From: Arthrobacter ramosus
GTDB lineage: Bacteria > Actinomycetota > Actinomycetes > Actinomycetales > Micrococcaceae
Direction of reading: 5' to 3'
Assembly (NCBI RefSeq): GCF_039535095.1
Contig: NZ_BAAAWN010000001.1
Location: 2,356,001-2,420,000 of the forward strand
DNA length: 64,000 nucleotides
In this document: piece after piece, positions 44,256-52,552 of the stretch
Position numbering within the stretch: position 1 is the stretch's first letter
Layout: each line of letters begins with the position of its first letter
Position numbers and translations under genes: made by a program
The notes under the pieces: model-generated
The model's input: only the letters and a program-made list of their open reading frames with translations
Told to the model about the DNA's origin: nothing
Databases searched by the model: none

Positions 44256-44843
44256 TCAGCTTTCAATGGACCTGATGATTTTAGCCGGTATCCCCATGGC
44301 CACGACGTTGGAAGGCAGGTCGCGACTGACGACTGCCCCGGCACCGACGACGGTGTTTTCGCCAATCGTTACGCCGGGGAGCACGATGACTCCCCCGCCC
44401 AACCACACGTTGTCTCCGATGACAATCGGCTTGGCCGATTCCAACTTGTCTCTTCGGGGTTGAGCCGCCACGGGATGGGTCGGCGTCAGCAGTTGGACGT
44501 TCGGGCCAATTTGGCAATGGCTTCCAATTGAAATCGTGGCCACGTCAAGAGCAGTGAGGTTGTAGTTGATAAACGTACCTTCACCGATGCTGATGTTGGA
44601 TCCGTAGTCGACGAATATCGGTGGCCTGATATGGGCACTTTCGGCCAGGCATCCGATGAGCTCATGTATGAACGGCCGAGCCGCATCTATGTCCTCAACG
44701 TAGGCAGAAGCATATGCCCCGGCCAGGCGAATAGCGCGTTGCTGTCGTGCGAGGATCTGCGGATCATCGGAGATGTAGAGATCTCCCGCGAGCATCCGTT
44801 CGTGGTTGCTCCGGGGGTCGTCTCGGAAATACTCGGCCGCCAT
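44256..44843 (-). CDS. Maltose/galactoside O-acetyltransferase-like protein
   Basis: 195 residues from ATG 44843. MLAGDLYISDDPQILARQQRA is the N-terminal cap of LacA/Maa-type enzymes; the left-handed beta helix has FVDYGSNISIGEGTFINYNL, LLTPTHPV with the catalytic His, and VVGAGAVVSRDLP. It would acetylate a sugar with acetyl-CoA, often to discard non-metabolisable sugars. An open extension to GTG 44882 exists, but the operator and a TACAGT -10 immediately upstream favour leaderless initiation at 44843. Confidence 0.85.
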   Translation of the reverse strand: MAAEYFRDDPRSNHERMLAGDLYISDDPQILARQQRAIRLAGAYASAYVEDIDAARPFIHELIGCLAESAHIRPPIFVDYGSNISIGEGTFINYNLTALDVATISIGSHCQIGPNVQLLTPTHPVAAQPRRDKLESAKPIVIGDNVWLGGGVIVLPGVTIGENTVVGAGAVVSRDLPSNVVAMGIPAKIIRSIES

Positions 44844-44844
44844 G

Positions 44845-44858
44845 TGTACAACTGTACT
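44845..44858. promoter_or_regulatory. GTAC-N4-GTAC operator overlapping the acetyltransferase promoter
   Basis: TGTACAACTGTACT has the same GTAC-N4-GTAC dyad as the three sites at 42865-42934. Read leftward, TACAGT within it is a TANNNT -10 placed for a leaderless start at 44843, so a bound TetR would block the polymerase directly. Confidence 0.65.
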
Positions 44859-45294
44859 AAAGAATGACCTGCTCGGCCCCACAGCTCGGCTGACGCTGCG
44901 GGACCCGCCATTATCGGAGAGATCGTCTCCGTCAGGTTCCGTTCACGCTGGTTCCAGTACGCCGCCCAAAAGTCTTCCTCCGGGACGCCTCCGGTGGCCG
45001 ATAGAGCATCCCTACCTTCTTGATTTTGATCTTTGGCGATCACTCCGAAGAGATCGAAGATCAGAGGGGATCCTCACTCCCAACAGGGATGTGGACACTC
45101 GTACACATAATTCGCCGATTCATCGAGGAGCGGCCATCTTTTGCTTGCCAATGACCAAAAGGTTCCCTTAGTCTTTACTCAGACTCCATAAGTAATCCTT
45201 GTGCGCTGTCGGGGCCGCCTCTCCAACGTCCCGTCAAACACCAGCGCGCCAGCAGCATCTCTGCGCGCCCTCCAAATCAAAGGAATCCGTCGCA
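44859..45294. other. Intergenic region before the second sugar isomerase
   Basis: About 435 bases without a convincing gene. A leftward open frame through 45043-44687 exists but has no family features and overlaps the acetyltransferase in another frame. One half-site CGTACAC lies near 45100. The rightward promoter of the isomerase should be here. Confidence 0.5.
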
Positions 45295-46032
45295 ATGAAA
45301 TATTCTGTCCAGCTCTACAACGTACGCACCGCTGTCAAAGACGATCTCCCCGGCACGATCCGGCGCCTTGCAGAGATCGGCTATCACCAGATCGAGCCCT
45401 ATGACTTTGTTGCCCGCGCTGATGAGTTCGCCCGTGCCTTTGCCGACAACGGCGTTTCTGCTCCGACGGGGCATGCACCGCTGCTGGGCCAGGACCAGGA
45501 TGAGATCTTCGCCGCTGCGAAGGAACTGGGCATCAGCACGGTCATTGATCCGTACTTGCCTGCCGAGCACTGGCAGAACGCCGAGGACATCCAGGCCACC
45601 GCGGCCAAGCTCAACGCCGCAGCGAAGAAAGGCGCCGAATACGGCATCCGCGTCGGTTACCACAACCATCAATGGGAGGTGGAGTCCATCATCGAGGGCC
45701 AGACCGCCCTGGAGTACTTCGAGGGACTGCTGGATCCGGAACTGGTCCTGGAAGTCGACACCTACTGGGCCGCCGTTGGAGGCCAGGATCCCGTGGAGCT
45801 CCTGAAACGGCTGGGCACCAGGGTTGTGGCCGTTCACATCAAAGACGGTCCCGTGAATATGGACCTCCTTGCCCAAGTGCCCGCTGGGCAGGGGCAAACG
45901 GACATCTGGGGAGCTATCAGTGCAGTCCCTGGTTTGGAGGTGGGCGTCGTGGAGTTCGATGACTACGCCGGAGACATCTTCGAAGCGATGGAGGCCTCAT
46001 TGCGGTACCTGGAAGCCGGCGCCGAAGCATGA
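45295..46032 (+). CDS. Sugar phosphate isomerase/epimerase
   Basis: 245 residues from ATG 45295. KYSVQLYNVRTAVKDDLPGT begins a xylose-isomerase-like barrel; ligand residues lie in VGYHNHQWEV, LVLEVDTYWA, VVAVHIKDGPV and VGVVEFDDY. It is distantly related to the isomerase at 38374 and to IolE/inosose-acting enzymes. Probably acts in the same pathway as the GMC operon. No partner follows on the same strand. Confidence 0.87.
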   Translation: MKYSVQLYNVRTAVKDDLPGTIRRLAEIGYHQIEPYDFVARADEFARAFADNGVSAPTGHAPLLGQDQDEIFAAAKELGISTVIDPYLPAEHWQNAEDIQATAAKLNAAAKKGAEYGIRVGYHNHQWEVESIIEGQTALEYFEGLLDPELVLEVDTYWAAVGGQDPVELLKRLGTRVVAVHIKDGPVNMDLLAQVPAGQGQTDIWGAISAVPGLEVGVVEFDDYAGDIFEAMEASLRYLEAGAEA

Positions 46033-46161
46033 GCGCCGCAAGGCATCAGTCCACGCCGTACACCCGCCGGGGGCCCGTCGGTGAATACGGCATCCTGGAA
46101 GACCGACTGCTTGCCCGCGTGCATTGATGGTTTTCCTGAATGAGCAGTGGAGCTTCACGAT

Positions 46162-46920
46162 TCAAACCACAACTACTTCCACCCCACCGGCGCTCAGTCG
46201 TTCAACCACTTGCGCAGGCACTGCCGCGTCAGTGACTAAAATGTCGATTGACTCCAACGGACAAACTGCCGCCATGGCCGACCGGGAAAACTTACTGCTG
46301 TCAGCAACCAGAATGGTCCTTCTGGAGGCATCAATGATGGCTCGCTTAACGGCAGCATCCTGGAGATCGTGCGCCGTCACACCGTCCTCCGGGGATGCCC
46401 CGCACGGCGAAATGATGGCTGTGTCGAACCGAACCGAGCGGAGTGATGCCTCCGCCAGCGGCCCTGTAATCGATCCCTCATCATGGCGAACCGACCCGCC
46501 GGGCGTAATGAGATTGATGTTGGATTTTCCAAACAGGGCGCCGATCGCCTGGACTGAAAACGGCATCACATTGAGCCTGGTGCCGACGAGGACACGGGCT
46601 ATCTCAACGCAGGTCGTGCCGCTATCGAGGGCCACAGCCTCACCGCTTCGGACCAGTTTGGCAACTGCGGCCGCCAGAAGTTGTTTGGTTTCCGCCATTT
46701 CGATTTCCCTCATGGCGTACGGAAGTCCCTCTCCGAGCATCATCATGCTCACCGCACCGCCACGTGTTCGCCGTAGGACACCGGCCTTGGCAAGCCGCTC
46801 CAAGTCCCGGCGAATGGTCACTCCAGAAATGCCGAGCTGCTCGGACAGCCCGGCCACGTCGACCTTCCCATCTCTGTTCAGTCGCTCCAAAATGCGCTCA
46901 TGCCGCTTGGTTCCATTCAT
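46162..46920 (-). CDS. DeoR/GlpR-family transcriptional regulator
   Basis: 252 residues from ATG 46920 (a TTG at 46926 is in frame). RHERILERLNRDGKVDVAGL and GISGVTIRRDLERLAKAGVL form the DeoR helix-turn-helix; the sensor domain has VALDSGTTCVEIARVL and ILVADSSKFSRSA, which bind sugar phosphates. TATCAT stands 7-12 bases before the ATG as a TANNNT -10 for a leaderless message. It is divergent from the MFS gene and sits over the ATGATCAAA repeats. Confidence 0.9.
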   Translation of the reverse strand: MNGTKRHERILERLNRDGKVDVAGLSEQLGISGVTIRRDLERLAKAGVLRRTRGGAVSMMMLGEGLPYAMREIEMAETKQLLAAAVAKLVRSGEAVALDSGTTCVEIARVLVGTRLNVMPFSVQAIGALFGKSNINLITPGGSVRHDEGSITGPLAEASLRSVRFDTAIISPCGASPEDGVTAHDLQDAAVKRAIIDASRRTILVADSSKFSRSAMAAVCPLESIDILVTDAAVPAQVVERLSAGGVEVVVV

Positions 46921-46949
46921 GATCAAATGATAACTCTACTATGATCAAA
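46919..46949. promoter_or_regulatory. Direct repeats ATGATCAAA, probable DeoR operator
   Basis: ATGATCAAA occurs at 46919-46927 and 46941-46949, two helical turns (22 bases) apart, between the divergent DeoR and MFS genes. Spaced direct repeats of this type are typical of DeoR/GlpR binding. Confidence 0.6.
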
Positions 46950-47023
46950 CGAAAGCTTATGGCGTCTATTAGCAACCTGGGTCTCCACACCGCGAGTCGC
47001 CGACCCTAATTGAAGGACTTCTA

Positions 47024-48274
47024 ATGGCTGCATCTCTCAGCAACACTTCCCCCCAACTGCTGCGGGCACGATTGGGTGTCTTCGGAGCATTCACCATCGT
47101 CGGCTTCCTCACGGCGATTTGGTTGGTAAACATCCCCGACATCCAGCAACGAACAGGAACTTCCCACGCTGTTCTCGGCGGACTGATCCTTTTGCTTGGT
47201 CTCGGTGCGCTCATCTCCATGCAATTTGCAGGGCTGCTGATCAGGCGCTTCGGCAGCAGAACTCCGACGCTGATGGGCCTTGGCCTTCTCCTGGTTTCAG
47301 TGAACCTTCCCGGCATGGCTTCAGACGCCCTGAGCTTGGGCATCGCACTCTTCATTTTTGGACTCGGTCACGGCCTGACGGACGTGGCGATGAACCAGCA
47401 CGCCGTGGTGGTCGAGCGTGGGTACCGACGGCCCATCATGTCCGCCTTCCACGCGTTCTTCTCACTCGGCGGTGCCCTGGGTGCTGTAGCCGGGGCTGCT
47501 GGCCAATCGATCCACCTTCACGTGTCATGGATTCTACTGGGCGCCGCCCTGCTGGGTCTGGTTGGTACAGCTTGGTCGGCGTTTTCGATGCTTCCGAAGG
47601 CCAGTGAAGAGTTGCTCGATTTGGACCAAAACCCCGCGACCTCGGGTGAGACGGCCTCTTCAGACCATCCAGTGGCGCCCAAGCGCGGCCGAATGCTTGC
47701 ACTGGCACTACTCGCGTTTTTGGTGCTGCTCTCCGAAGGTGCAGCTAATGATTGGAGTGCACTACAGACCGTTGAGCGTTTGGGCGAACCGGAAGCGGCA
47801 GCTGCGTTGGCATACGGGGCCTTCGCTGCCGCGATGACCATTGGCCGACTCCTTGCTGACCGTATGTCACATGCGATCGGACCCGTCAAGGTCGTGAGAT
47901 TCGGATCTCTTATTGCGGCAGCCGGAATGCTCGTAGTGGTGGCGTCTCCCTTTTATCCTCTGTCCCTCTTCGGTTGGCTGCTTTTCGGATTGGGACTCTC
48001 AGGGATCATTCCGCAGGTTTACACTGCAGCCGGGAGTATCGGCCGATCAGATGCCGGCAAGACACTCTCGCGCGTTGTAAGCTCCGGTTATGTCGGGCTT
48101 CTAGCGGGCCCCGCGATCATTGGATGGCTCGGCGGGATGCTCGGCCTGACGATTGCCTTCTTGGTGCCGTTCCTCTTCTGCGTCGTGGGTATTTTCCTGG
48201 CATCGACTGTGACTACGGACAAAGAAAGTCCGGCAGAGCCGGCCCTCGCTGTGAGTAGGGACGCTCAAAGCTAG
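47024..48274 (+). CDS. MFS transporter
   Basis: 416 residues with 12 membrane helices in two halves and a central acidic loop (EELLDLDQNPATSGETAS). SMQFAGLLIRRFGSRTP is the loop 2-3 motif and GHGLTDVAMNQHAVVVERGY resembles FucP/ynfM-like members of the family. Divergent from the DeoR regulator, which probably controls it. Likely takes up or exports a sugar or its derivative. Confidence 0.87.
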   Translation: MAASLSNTSPQLLRARLGVFGAFTIVGFLTAIWLVNIPDIQQRTGTSHAVLGGLILLLGLGALISMQFAGLLIRRFGSRTPTLMGLGLLLVSVNLPGMASDALSLGIALFIFGLGHGLTDVAMNQHAVVVERGYRRPIMSAFHAFFSLGGALGAVAGAAGQSIHLHVSWILLGAALLGLVGTAWSAFSMLPKASEELLDLDQNPATSGETASSDHPVAPKRGRMLALALLAFLVLLSEGAANDWSALQTVERLGEPEAAAALAYGAFAAAMTIGRLLADRMSHAIGPVKVVRFGSLIAAAGMLVVVASPFYPLSLFGWLLFGLGLSGIIPQVYTAAGSIGRSDAGKTLSRVVSSGYVGLLAGPAIIGWLGGMLGLTIAFLVPFLFCVVGIFLASTVTTDKESPAEPALAVSRDAQS

Positions 48275-48358
48275 TTCGGTCCTGGCATTGGTTCCCGCCA
48301 GCTCTGCGATCCGCGGGTGCTTACTCCGTCAATGCCTTCGCGAGCGAAAGCCTACACG

Positions 48359-48619
48359 TTACCTGTTCTCCCAGGGGAAGGATTCAACACGCTTCAGCGC
48401 TTTCTGAATATCCTTGGCTCGCGATTCAAGTCCGAGATCCGCAAGGTGTCCCAAGCCGTAGGTGAGCCACTTCCGCCCGAATTCTCTCTGCTTCGGCGAC
48501 AGGACGGGCTCCCTTGAAAGATCCAGAGCCCTTAAGACATGCTGGCGAGGCGTCGTCCACCCTTCGAACCATCCCTGGATCAGCTCTGCCACCACTTGGG
48601 CAATGATCTCCGCAATCAT
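48359..48619 (-). CDS. Small hypothetical protein
   Basis: 86 residues from ATG 48619: an amphipathic helix (MIAEIIAQVVAELIQGWFEG) and a mostly helical, basic remainder ending VESFPWENR. The frame is open further upstream to 48766 but that part is arginine-rich and less coding-like. No family recognised. Codon use suggests a real gene. Confidence 0.5.
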   Translation of the reverse strand: MIAEIIAQVVAELIQGWFEGWTTPRQHVLRALDLSREPVLSPKQREFGRKWLTYGLGHLADLGLESRAKDIQKALKRVESFPWENR

Positions 48620-48764
48620 TTCATCGCCTCCCGGGGCGAGCCCTGCCAAGGTTCGGTTAGCACTATTATCTGCTCTGTTCTTGCGTCGTCGTAGTTCAGT
48701 ACGCGCCCTGCAACGAACGACCGGCTGTTCGACTCGCGTTCGTTCTTCCGGAGCGAGGAGAGAC

Positions 48765-49049
48765 AACCCGACGCCCTACCAGCTCGGATCGGCCAAGGCC
48801 CGGGTCTTCGCCAAAGACAGCCGGGGCGGAACATTCCACGACGACTTCCAGCCCCGGCCGGGCGAAATCGTCATCCACGAGCACTGGGCATCGAGCGGCT
48901 TCGCCAACACAGCCTCGACCTGCAGCTCACCCAACACGACCTCCGCGTTCAGCCTGGAAGCGATGCACTCCGCCCATGCCATCAACGGGCCCGCCTATGC
49001 CCACGCCACCTTCACGACCGACGAGCTGCTCGCGAAGCTCTCGGCCTGA
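48765..49049 (+). pseudogene. Isochorismatase-family cysteine hydrolase remnant
   Basis: TPYQLGSAKARVFAKDSRGG, then TFHDDFQPRPGEIVIHEHW and ASSGFANT are conserved family segments. Directly after, the frame shifts: LDLQLTQHDLR is readable only in another frame, and the first frame then resumes at AFSLEAMHSAHAINGPAYAH near the C-terminus. About 40 residues, including the nucleophile-cysteine region, are missing, as is the N-terminal third. No start codon with a ribosome site is present. Confidence 0.75.
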
Positions 49050-49093
49050 AACCCCGATCGATCACCCGCATTGGGCCTGGCTGTATGCCGTAC

Positions 49094-49558
49094 TCACGGC
49101 GTCGAAGTGCGGGTCTCCGTCCAGTCGACGATTAGCTTCCGCTCGGAGAAGTTCCAAGCGCCGTCGACCTTTGCGTAGGTGTCCAGATAGCGCAGGGCGG
49201 CAATCATGATCTTCCGTTCACCGTCCGCCGAGTAGTGGTGGTGGGCGATGGTGTAGCACTCGCCAGTGGCCGTGTCCCCGTTGAGCGTTACAGTGCTTTG
49301 GCCGTTGAAATGAGTGGTGACGTCGTACTGGTTCAGGTCGGCAAAGACAGGGGTCAATGCCTCTCGCCCCTCCAGGACATAGGTGGGTGCCGTTCCTTCG
49401 CCGCTCATGAAGACAGCAAATTTGGCATCGGGCGTGAAGAGGTTCTTCTGCCCCTCGGCATCGCGCCGATCGGCGCAGTGTGCGTAGGCGTCGAAGAGTT
49501 CGCGAAGAGCCAGCCGGTCAGCCGCTTCGGCGGGGGATACGGAAGTGTGGACGGGCAT
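49094..49558 (-). CDS. NTF2/SnoaL-like protein
   Basis: 154 residues from ATG 49558. ADRLALRELFDAYAHCADRRDA, TPDAKFAVFMSG, THFNGQSTVTLNGDTATGEC and HHHYSADGERKIMIAALRYL follow the SnoaL-like fold of scytalone-dehydratase-type proteins, with the Tyr, Asp and His positions kept. Substrate unknown. Divergent from a TetR gene, with two GGGGAACTCCCC sites between them. Confidence 0.85.
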   Translation of the reverse strand: MPVHTSVSPAEAADRLALRELFDAYAHCADRRDAEGQKNLFTPDAKFAVFMSGEGTAPTYVLEGREALTPVFADLNQYDVTTHFNGQSTVTLNGDTATGECYTIAHHHYSADGERKIMIAALRYLDTYAKVDGAWNFSERKLIVDWTETRTSTP

Positions 49559-49615
49559 AGTAAGCCTCCCGGAAGTCGGAACACCGGCGCAGACGGTATC
49601 TTGTTTGGCGTTATC

Positions 49616-49658
49616 GGGGAACTCCCCGCTTAGAATGACACTAGGCGGGGAACTCCCC
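49616..49658. promoter_or_regulatory. Duplicate palindromic operators GGGGAACTCCCC
   Basis: The near-palindromic 12-mer occurs at 49616-49627 and 49647-49658, 31 bases apart (three helical turns), between the divergent NTF2-like and TetR genes. The arrangement fits a TetR dimer pair controlling both promoters. Confidence 0.75.
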
Positions 49659-49685
49659 ATTTACAAGGCATCGAGAGGGAAGTCT

Positions 49686-50255
49686 GTGCGTGAAACTAGG
49701 CTGCGCCGAGCAGACGCGACGCAGAATCACAATGCGATTGTTGAGGCCGCCGCACAAGCGTTGGCAAACGACGGCCAGGTCTCACTAAATGCGATCGCGA
49801 AGCTAGCGGGCGTGGGGAACGCGACGCTCTACCGACACTTCCCGAACCGCGAGACGCTGATCCTGGAAGTCTATCGGCGGGAAGTACGCCTGCTGGGTGA
49901 GGCAGCCGATGATTTGCTGCGCGGCTACGAAGCTGGCGAGGCGTTGGAACGCTGGGTGGCACGTCTAGCTCGCTACGCCATGACGAAGCACGGTCTCGCC
50001 GAGGCGTTAAGGGCTGTGACTGCTTCCGAGATATCGGAGGACTCGCTGTTCGTCGAGACCTACCAGCCGATCGTCGCAGCTCTCGGGCGGCTGCTGTCCG
50101 CGGCGGAGGCTGCAGGCGCGGTGCGTGCGGGACTCAATCCGGACGATGTGATCCTCGCGCTCGCTGGTTTGTGGCAGATAGATCCGCGCACAGACTGGGA
50201 AGCGCGGGCAAGCACGCTCTACAGCTTGGTTTTCATGGGCCTGATGGCCCGCTAG
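49686..50255 (+). CDS. TetR-family transcriptional regulator
   Basis: 189 residues from GTG 49686. DATQNHNAIVEAAAQALAND and LNAIAKLAGVGNATLYRHFP form the DNA-binding domain. The ligand domain ends DPRTDWEARASTLYSLVFMG, common in actinobacterial TetRs that control small oxidoreductases. Divergent from the NTF2-like gene; the two duplicated palindromes between them are the likely binding sites. Confidence 0.88.
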   Translation: MRETRLRRADATQNHNAIVEAAAQALANDGQVSLNAIAKLAGVGNATLYRHFPNRETLILEVYRREVRLLGEAADDLLRGYEAGEALERWVARLARYAMTKHGLAEALRAVTASEISEDSLFVETYQPIVAALGRLLSAAEAAGAVRAGLNPDDVILALAGLWQIDPRTDWEARASTLYSLVFMGLMAR

Positions 50256-50292
50256 GCGGCCTGATGCGGGTGCGTTTCGGCCTTGCACTCCG

Positions 50293-50640
50293 TCAGTGCA
50301 GCTGCTGCTGCCAGCCAGCGGGGACGCGTGAGGCTGGGCCCGGAACGCTTTGATCGAGCGGGTGATGCGCCGGCGGTTCAAGTTCCGGTCCGGCGAAAAA
50401 TGCGGAGTCGGGATAGTTGAAGAACCAGTCCTCGCCCGGTTCGAAGCTGCGGATGACCGGGTGGCCGCTGGAATTCGCATGGGCTGTGGCGTGTTGCCCC
50501 GGAGAGTTGTCGCAGCAGCCGATGTGGCCGCACTGGGCGCACCGGCGCAAATGCAGCCACCAGCCTCCGTTGGCCTCGCATTCAACACAACCAGGTCCGC
50601 TGGGTGGAATCGAAACGTCGATTCCTTGTTTTGCATTCAT
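50293..50640 (-). CDS. UBP-type zinc finger protein
   Basis: 115 residues. CVECEANGGWWLHLRRCAQC and GHIGCCDNSPGQHATAHAN place the Cys and His ligands, and GHPVIRSFEPGEDWFFNY is the conserved end of the bacterial ZnF-UBP domain. In eukaryotes the fold binds free ubiquitin C-termini; the bacterial role is unknown. Stands alone on the minus strand. Confidence 0.85.
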   Translation of the reverse strand: MNAKQGIDVSIPPSGPGCVECEANGGWWLHLRRCAQCGHIGCCDNSPGQHATAHANSSGHPVIRSFEPGEDWFFNYPDSAFFAGPELEPPAHHPLDQSVPGPASRVPAGWQQQLH

Positions 50641-50768
50641 TGTGGCTTTCCCTCGAATTGGAGTGCCTTTAGACCACCCACTACTTTACGCCCCGGCCAT
50701 TCCGCGCCGAAGGAAGGAATGGTGGCCGAGCGGCGACGGTCCCGTGGCCCTGGCTGTTGGCCTCGTCG

Positions 50769-51779
50769 TCAGCGCCGCCAACGGGCCGGATCCGCCTCCA
50801 GCGCGGCGCGGGCCCAGTGTCCCGTCTCCGCGGCCGCTTCGTAGGCGGATTGCAGGAACCGCAACAGCATCTTGTCGGGGTCCGACGCCGTGCGGACGTT
50901 CTCATACGGGAGGAGGTACAGCCTGCCGTCATTGTTGTAGGCGGCACCGTCGGCGTCGTTCACATATTCGGCGTAGCCGGCGGGCTCGGGATAAGAGTAC
51001 GAATAGAAGGCTCCTTCGTCCCCTCCCCCGGGCCAAAACCCGCAGCTGCTTAGCTCGTGGGAGTAACCCTCCACCATGACCCAGTCGGCGCAGTTCGGGA
51101 CTCCTCCGGGATGGGTGGGCGCGTCCCGCCCGGAGAAGCGCGCGTACGCCAGGTCCATGCCTCCCCAGAAGAAGTGGACGGGACTGGCCTTGCCCCTGAA
51201 CCGGGACCTGAATTCATTCAGGACCCGGTCCGACTGGACCAATTGCCGCCAGAACAACTGGATAGCCTCCGGGTCGTAGGAGGCATGCTGATGGTCCTCG
51301 GCGAAGGGTATGGCCGGGTCCACTTCGTTCGGGATGCCGCGGATAGACGCCTCGATACCGAGCCGGCCCAAGGCTTCGAATACCTCGGAATGGAATTCGG
51401 CCACCGGCTTGGCTTCGAGGACGACGAATGCTGAAGCTCCGTTGCTGGAGCGTACGTGCAGCCGGTGTTCAAGGAAATCGAAATCGAATTCGATGTCGTA
51501 GGCGCCGCGGCCGTACGGGATCATTGATGTCGTCAGTCCGCGCGGCGTGACGTATAGCGTCACCTGCCACCAGTGGTTCAGCATCGGGGCGTGCGCCATG
51601 CGGATTTTTCCGATGATCTGGGTCCACATGTGCACGGTCTCCCGGGTCGGGGTCCAATCATCGACCCGAAGCTGGGGCCATCCAGGGTGAGCCATCCGGC
51701 CTCCAAACTGGTCCATCGGGGCCCTTCCGCCGTCGCGGACCGGTCCGTCGCGTGCCGCCGTCAACGGCGCCTCATCCAT
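50769..51779 (-). CDS. DUF5996-family protein
   Basis: 336 residues from ATG 51779 (the frame is open to 51929 but that part is low-complexity). WPQLRVDDWTPTRETVHMWT, then HWWQVTLYVTPRGLTT, SPVHFFWGGMDLAYARFSG and GAFYSYSYPEPAGY are characteristic blocks of this family of unknown function, common in actinobacteria and proteobacteria. Several conserved aromatic and acidic residues suggest an enzyme. Start could also be the Met 21 residues later. Confidence 0.75.
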   Translation of the reverse strand: MDEAPLTAARDGPVRDGGRAPMDQFGGRMAHPGWPQLRVDDWTPTRETVHMWTQIIGKIRMAHAPMLNHWWQVTLYVTPRGLTTSMIPYGRGAYDIEFDFDFLEHRLHVRSSNGASAFVVLEAKPVAEFHSEVFEALGRLGIEASIRGIPNEVDPAIPFAEDHQHASYDPEAIQLFWRQLVQSDRVLNEFRSRFRGKASPVHFFWGGMDLAYARFSGRDAPTHPGGVPNCADWVMVEGYSHELSSCGFWPGGGDEGAFYSYSYPEPAGYAEYVNDADGAAYNNDGRLYLLPYENVRTASDPDKMLLRFLQSAYEAAAETGHWARAALEADPARWRR

Positions 51780-51932
51780 AGTCTCCGTGGCGACAATTCT
51801 GCCACCTTTACCGCCAGAACCACCTGGGTTCGCATAGTGGCGGAACGCCTCCGGCGTGCCGGCAGCGTGGTGGTGGCGACGGACACCTTGAGGGTCATCG
51901 CCTCCGGACGCAGCGGCAAGCAGCGCCACGAG

Positions 51933-52427
51933 CTAGTCTTGATGTCCCCTATCGCTCTGGCCGGCGTGCCGGAGCAGAGCCAACGCCTGCGTAAGCGAGA
52001 TGTCCACCCGGGTGACGAGCAGCGCTGTCAGCAAGGCTGCGGCAACGTGCGTGTCCAGCATCAAATCCGGGGAGTGCCCGGACGCAACGGACGGCGTCGC
52101 GGTGAGTTGCCCAAGCTGCCATCCCGTCGCTGCATGCTGATGTTGGGCAGGCGCGACAGCCGAGAAGGTCCCGGAGAGCCGGTCGAAGGCGAGATGCAGA
52201 ACCTGCTGGGCCACGCCGCAGAGAACGAGCAATAGCCAATTCGGTAGGTTTATCCGGGCGAGCAGCGAAGCGCACATACTCATCAGAGCCGTCAGCGCGA
52301 TCAGCACCGGAACCCCGGGAGACACGCCACCCGAGACCAGGTGGGCGACCAGGCCGAGTCCGACTGCCGCCGGTCCGAATTCCCACCCCGGGAATCTCGG
52401 ACGCCGACGGGATCTCTGCTCATCCAC
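51933..52427 (-). CDS. Hypothetical integral membrane protein
   Basis: 164 residues with about four hydrophobic helices (VGLGLVAHLVSGG, VLIALTALMSMCASLL, LLLVLCGVAQQVLHLAF, HVAAALLTALLVTRVD) and histidines in a loop (PAQHQHAAT). Similar small His-containing membrane proteins accompany copper proteins of the YcnI/CopC type, but no such gene is adjacent. Function unknown. Confidence 0.65.
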   Translation of the reverse strand: MDEQRSRRRPRFPGWEFGPAAVGLGLVAHLVSGGVSPGVPVLIALTALMSMCASLLARINLPNWLLLVLCGVAQQVLHLAFDRLSGTFSAVAPAQHQHAATGWQLGQLTATPSVASGHSPDLMLDTHVAAALLTALLVTRVDISLTQALALLRHAGQSDRGHQD

Positions 52428-52552
52428 GCTGCTCTCTCCCTTCCATCGTTGGACGGGTTCTGCTCTCCTTCATGGTGCCGCCGTTTCGCACCTGAAGGAA
52501 GGCTTTCCGGGGATCCACATTGCGGTCCCCAAAATGTGACACCATTTACTCC

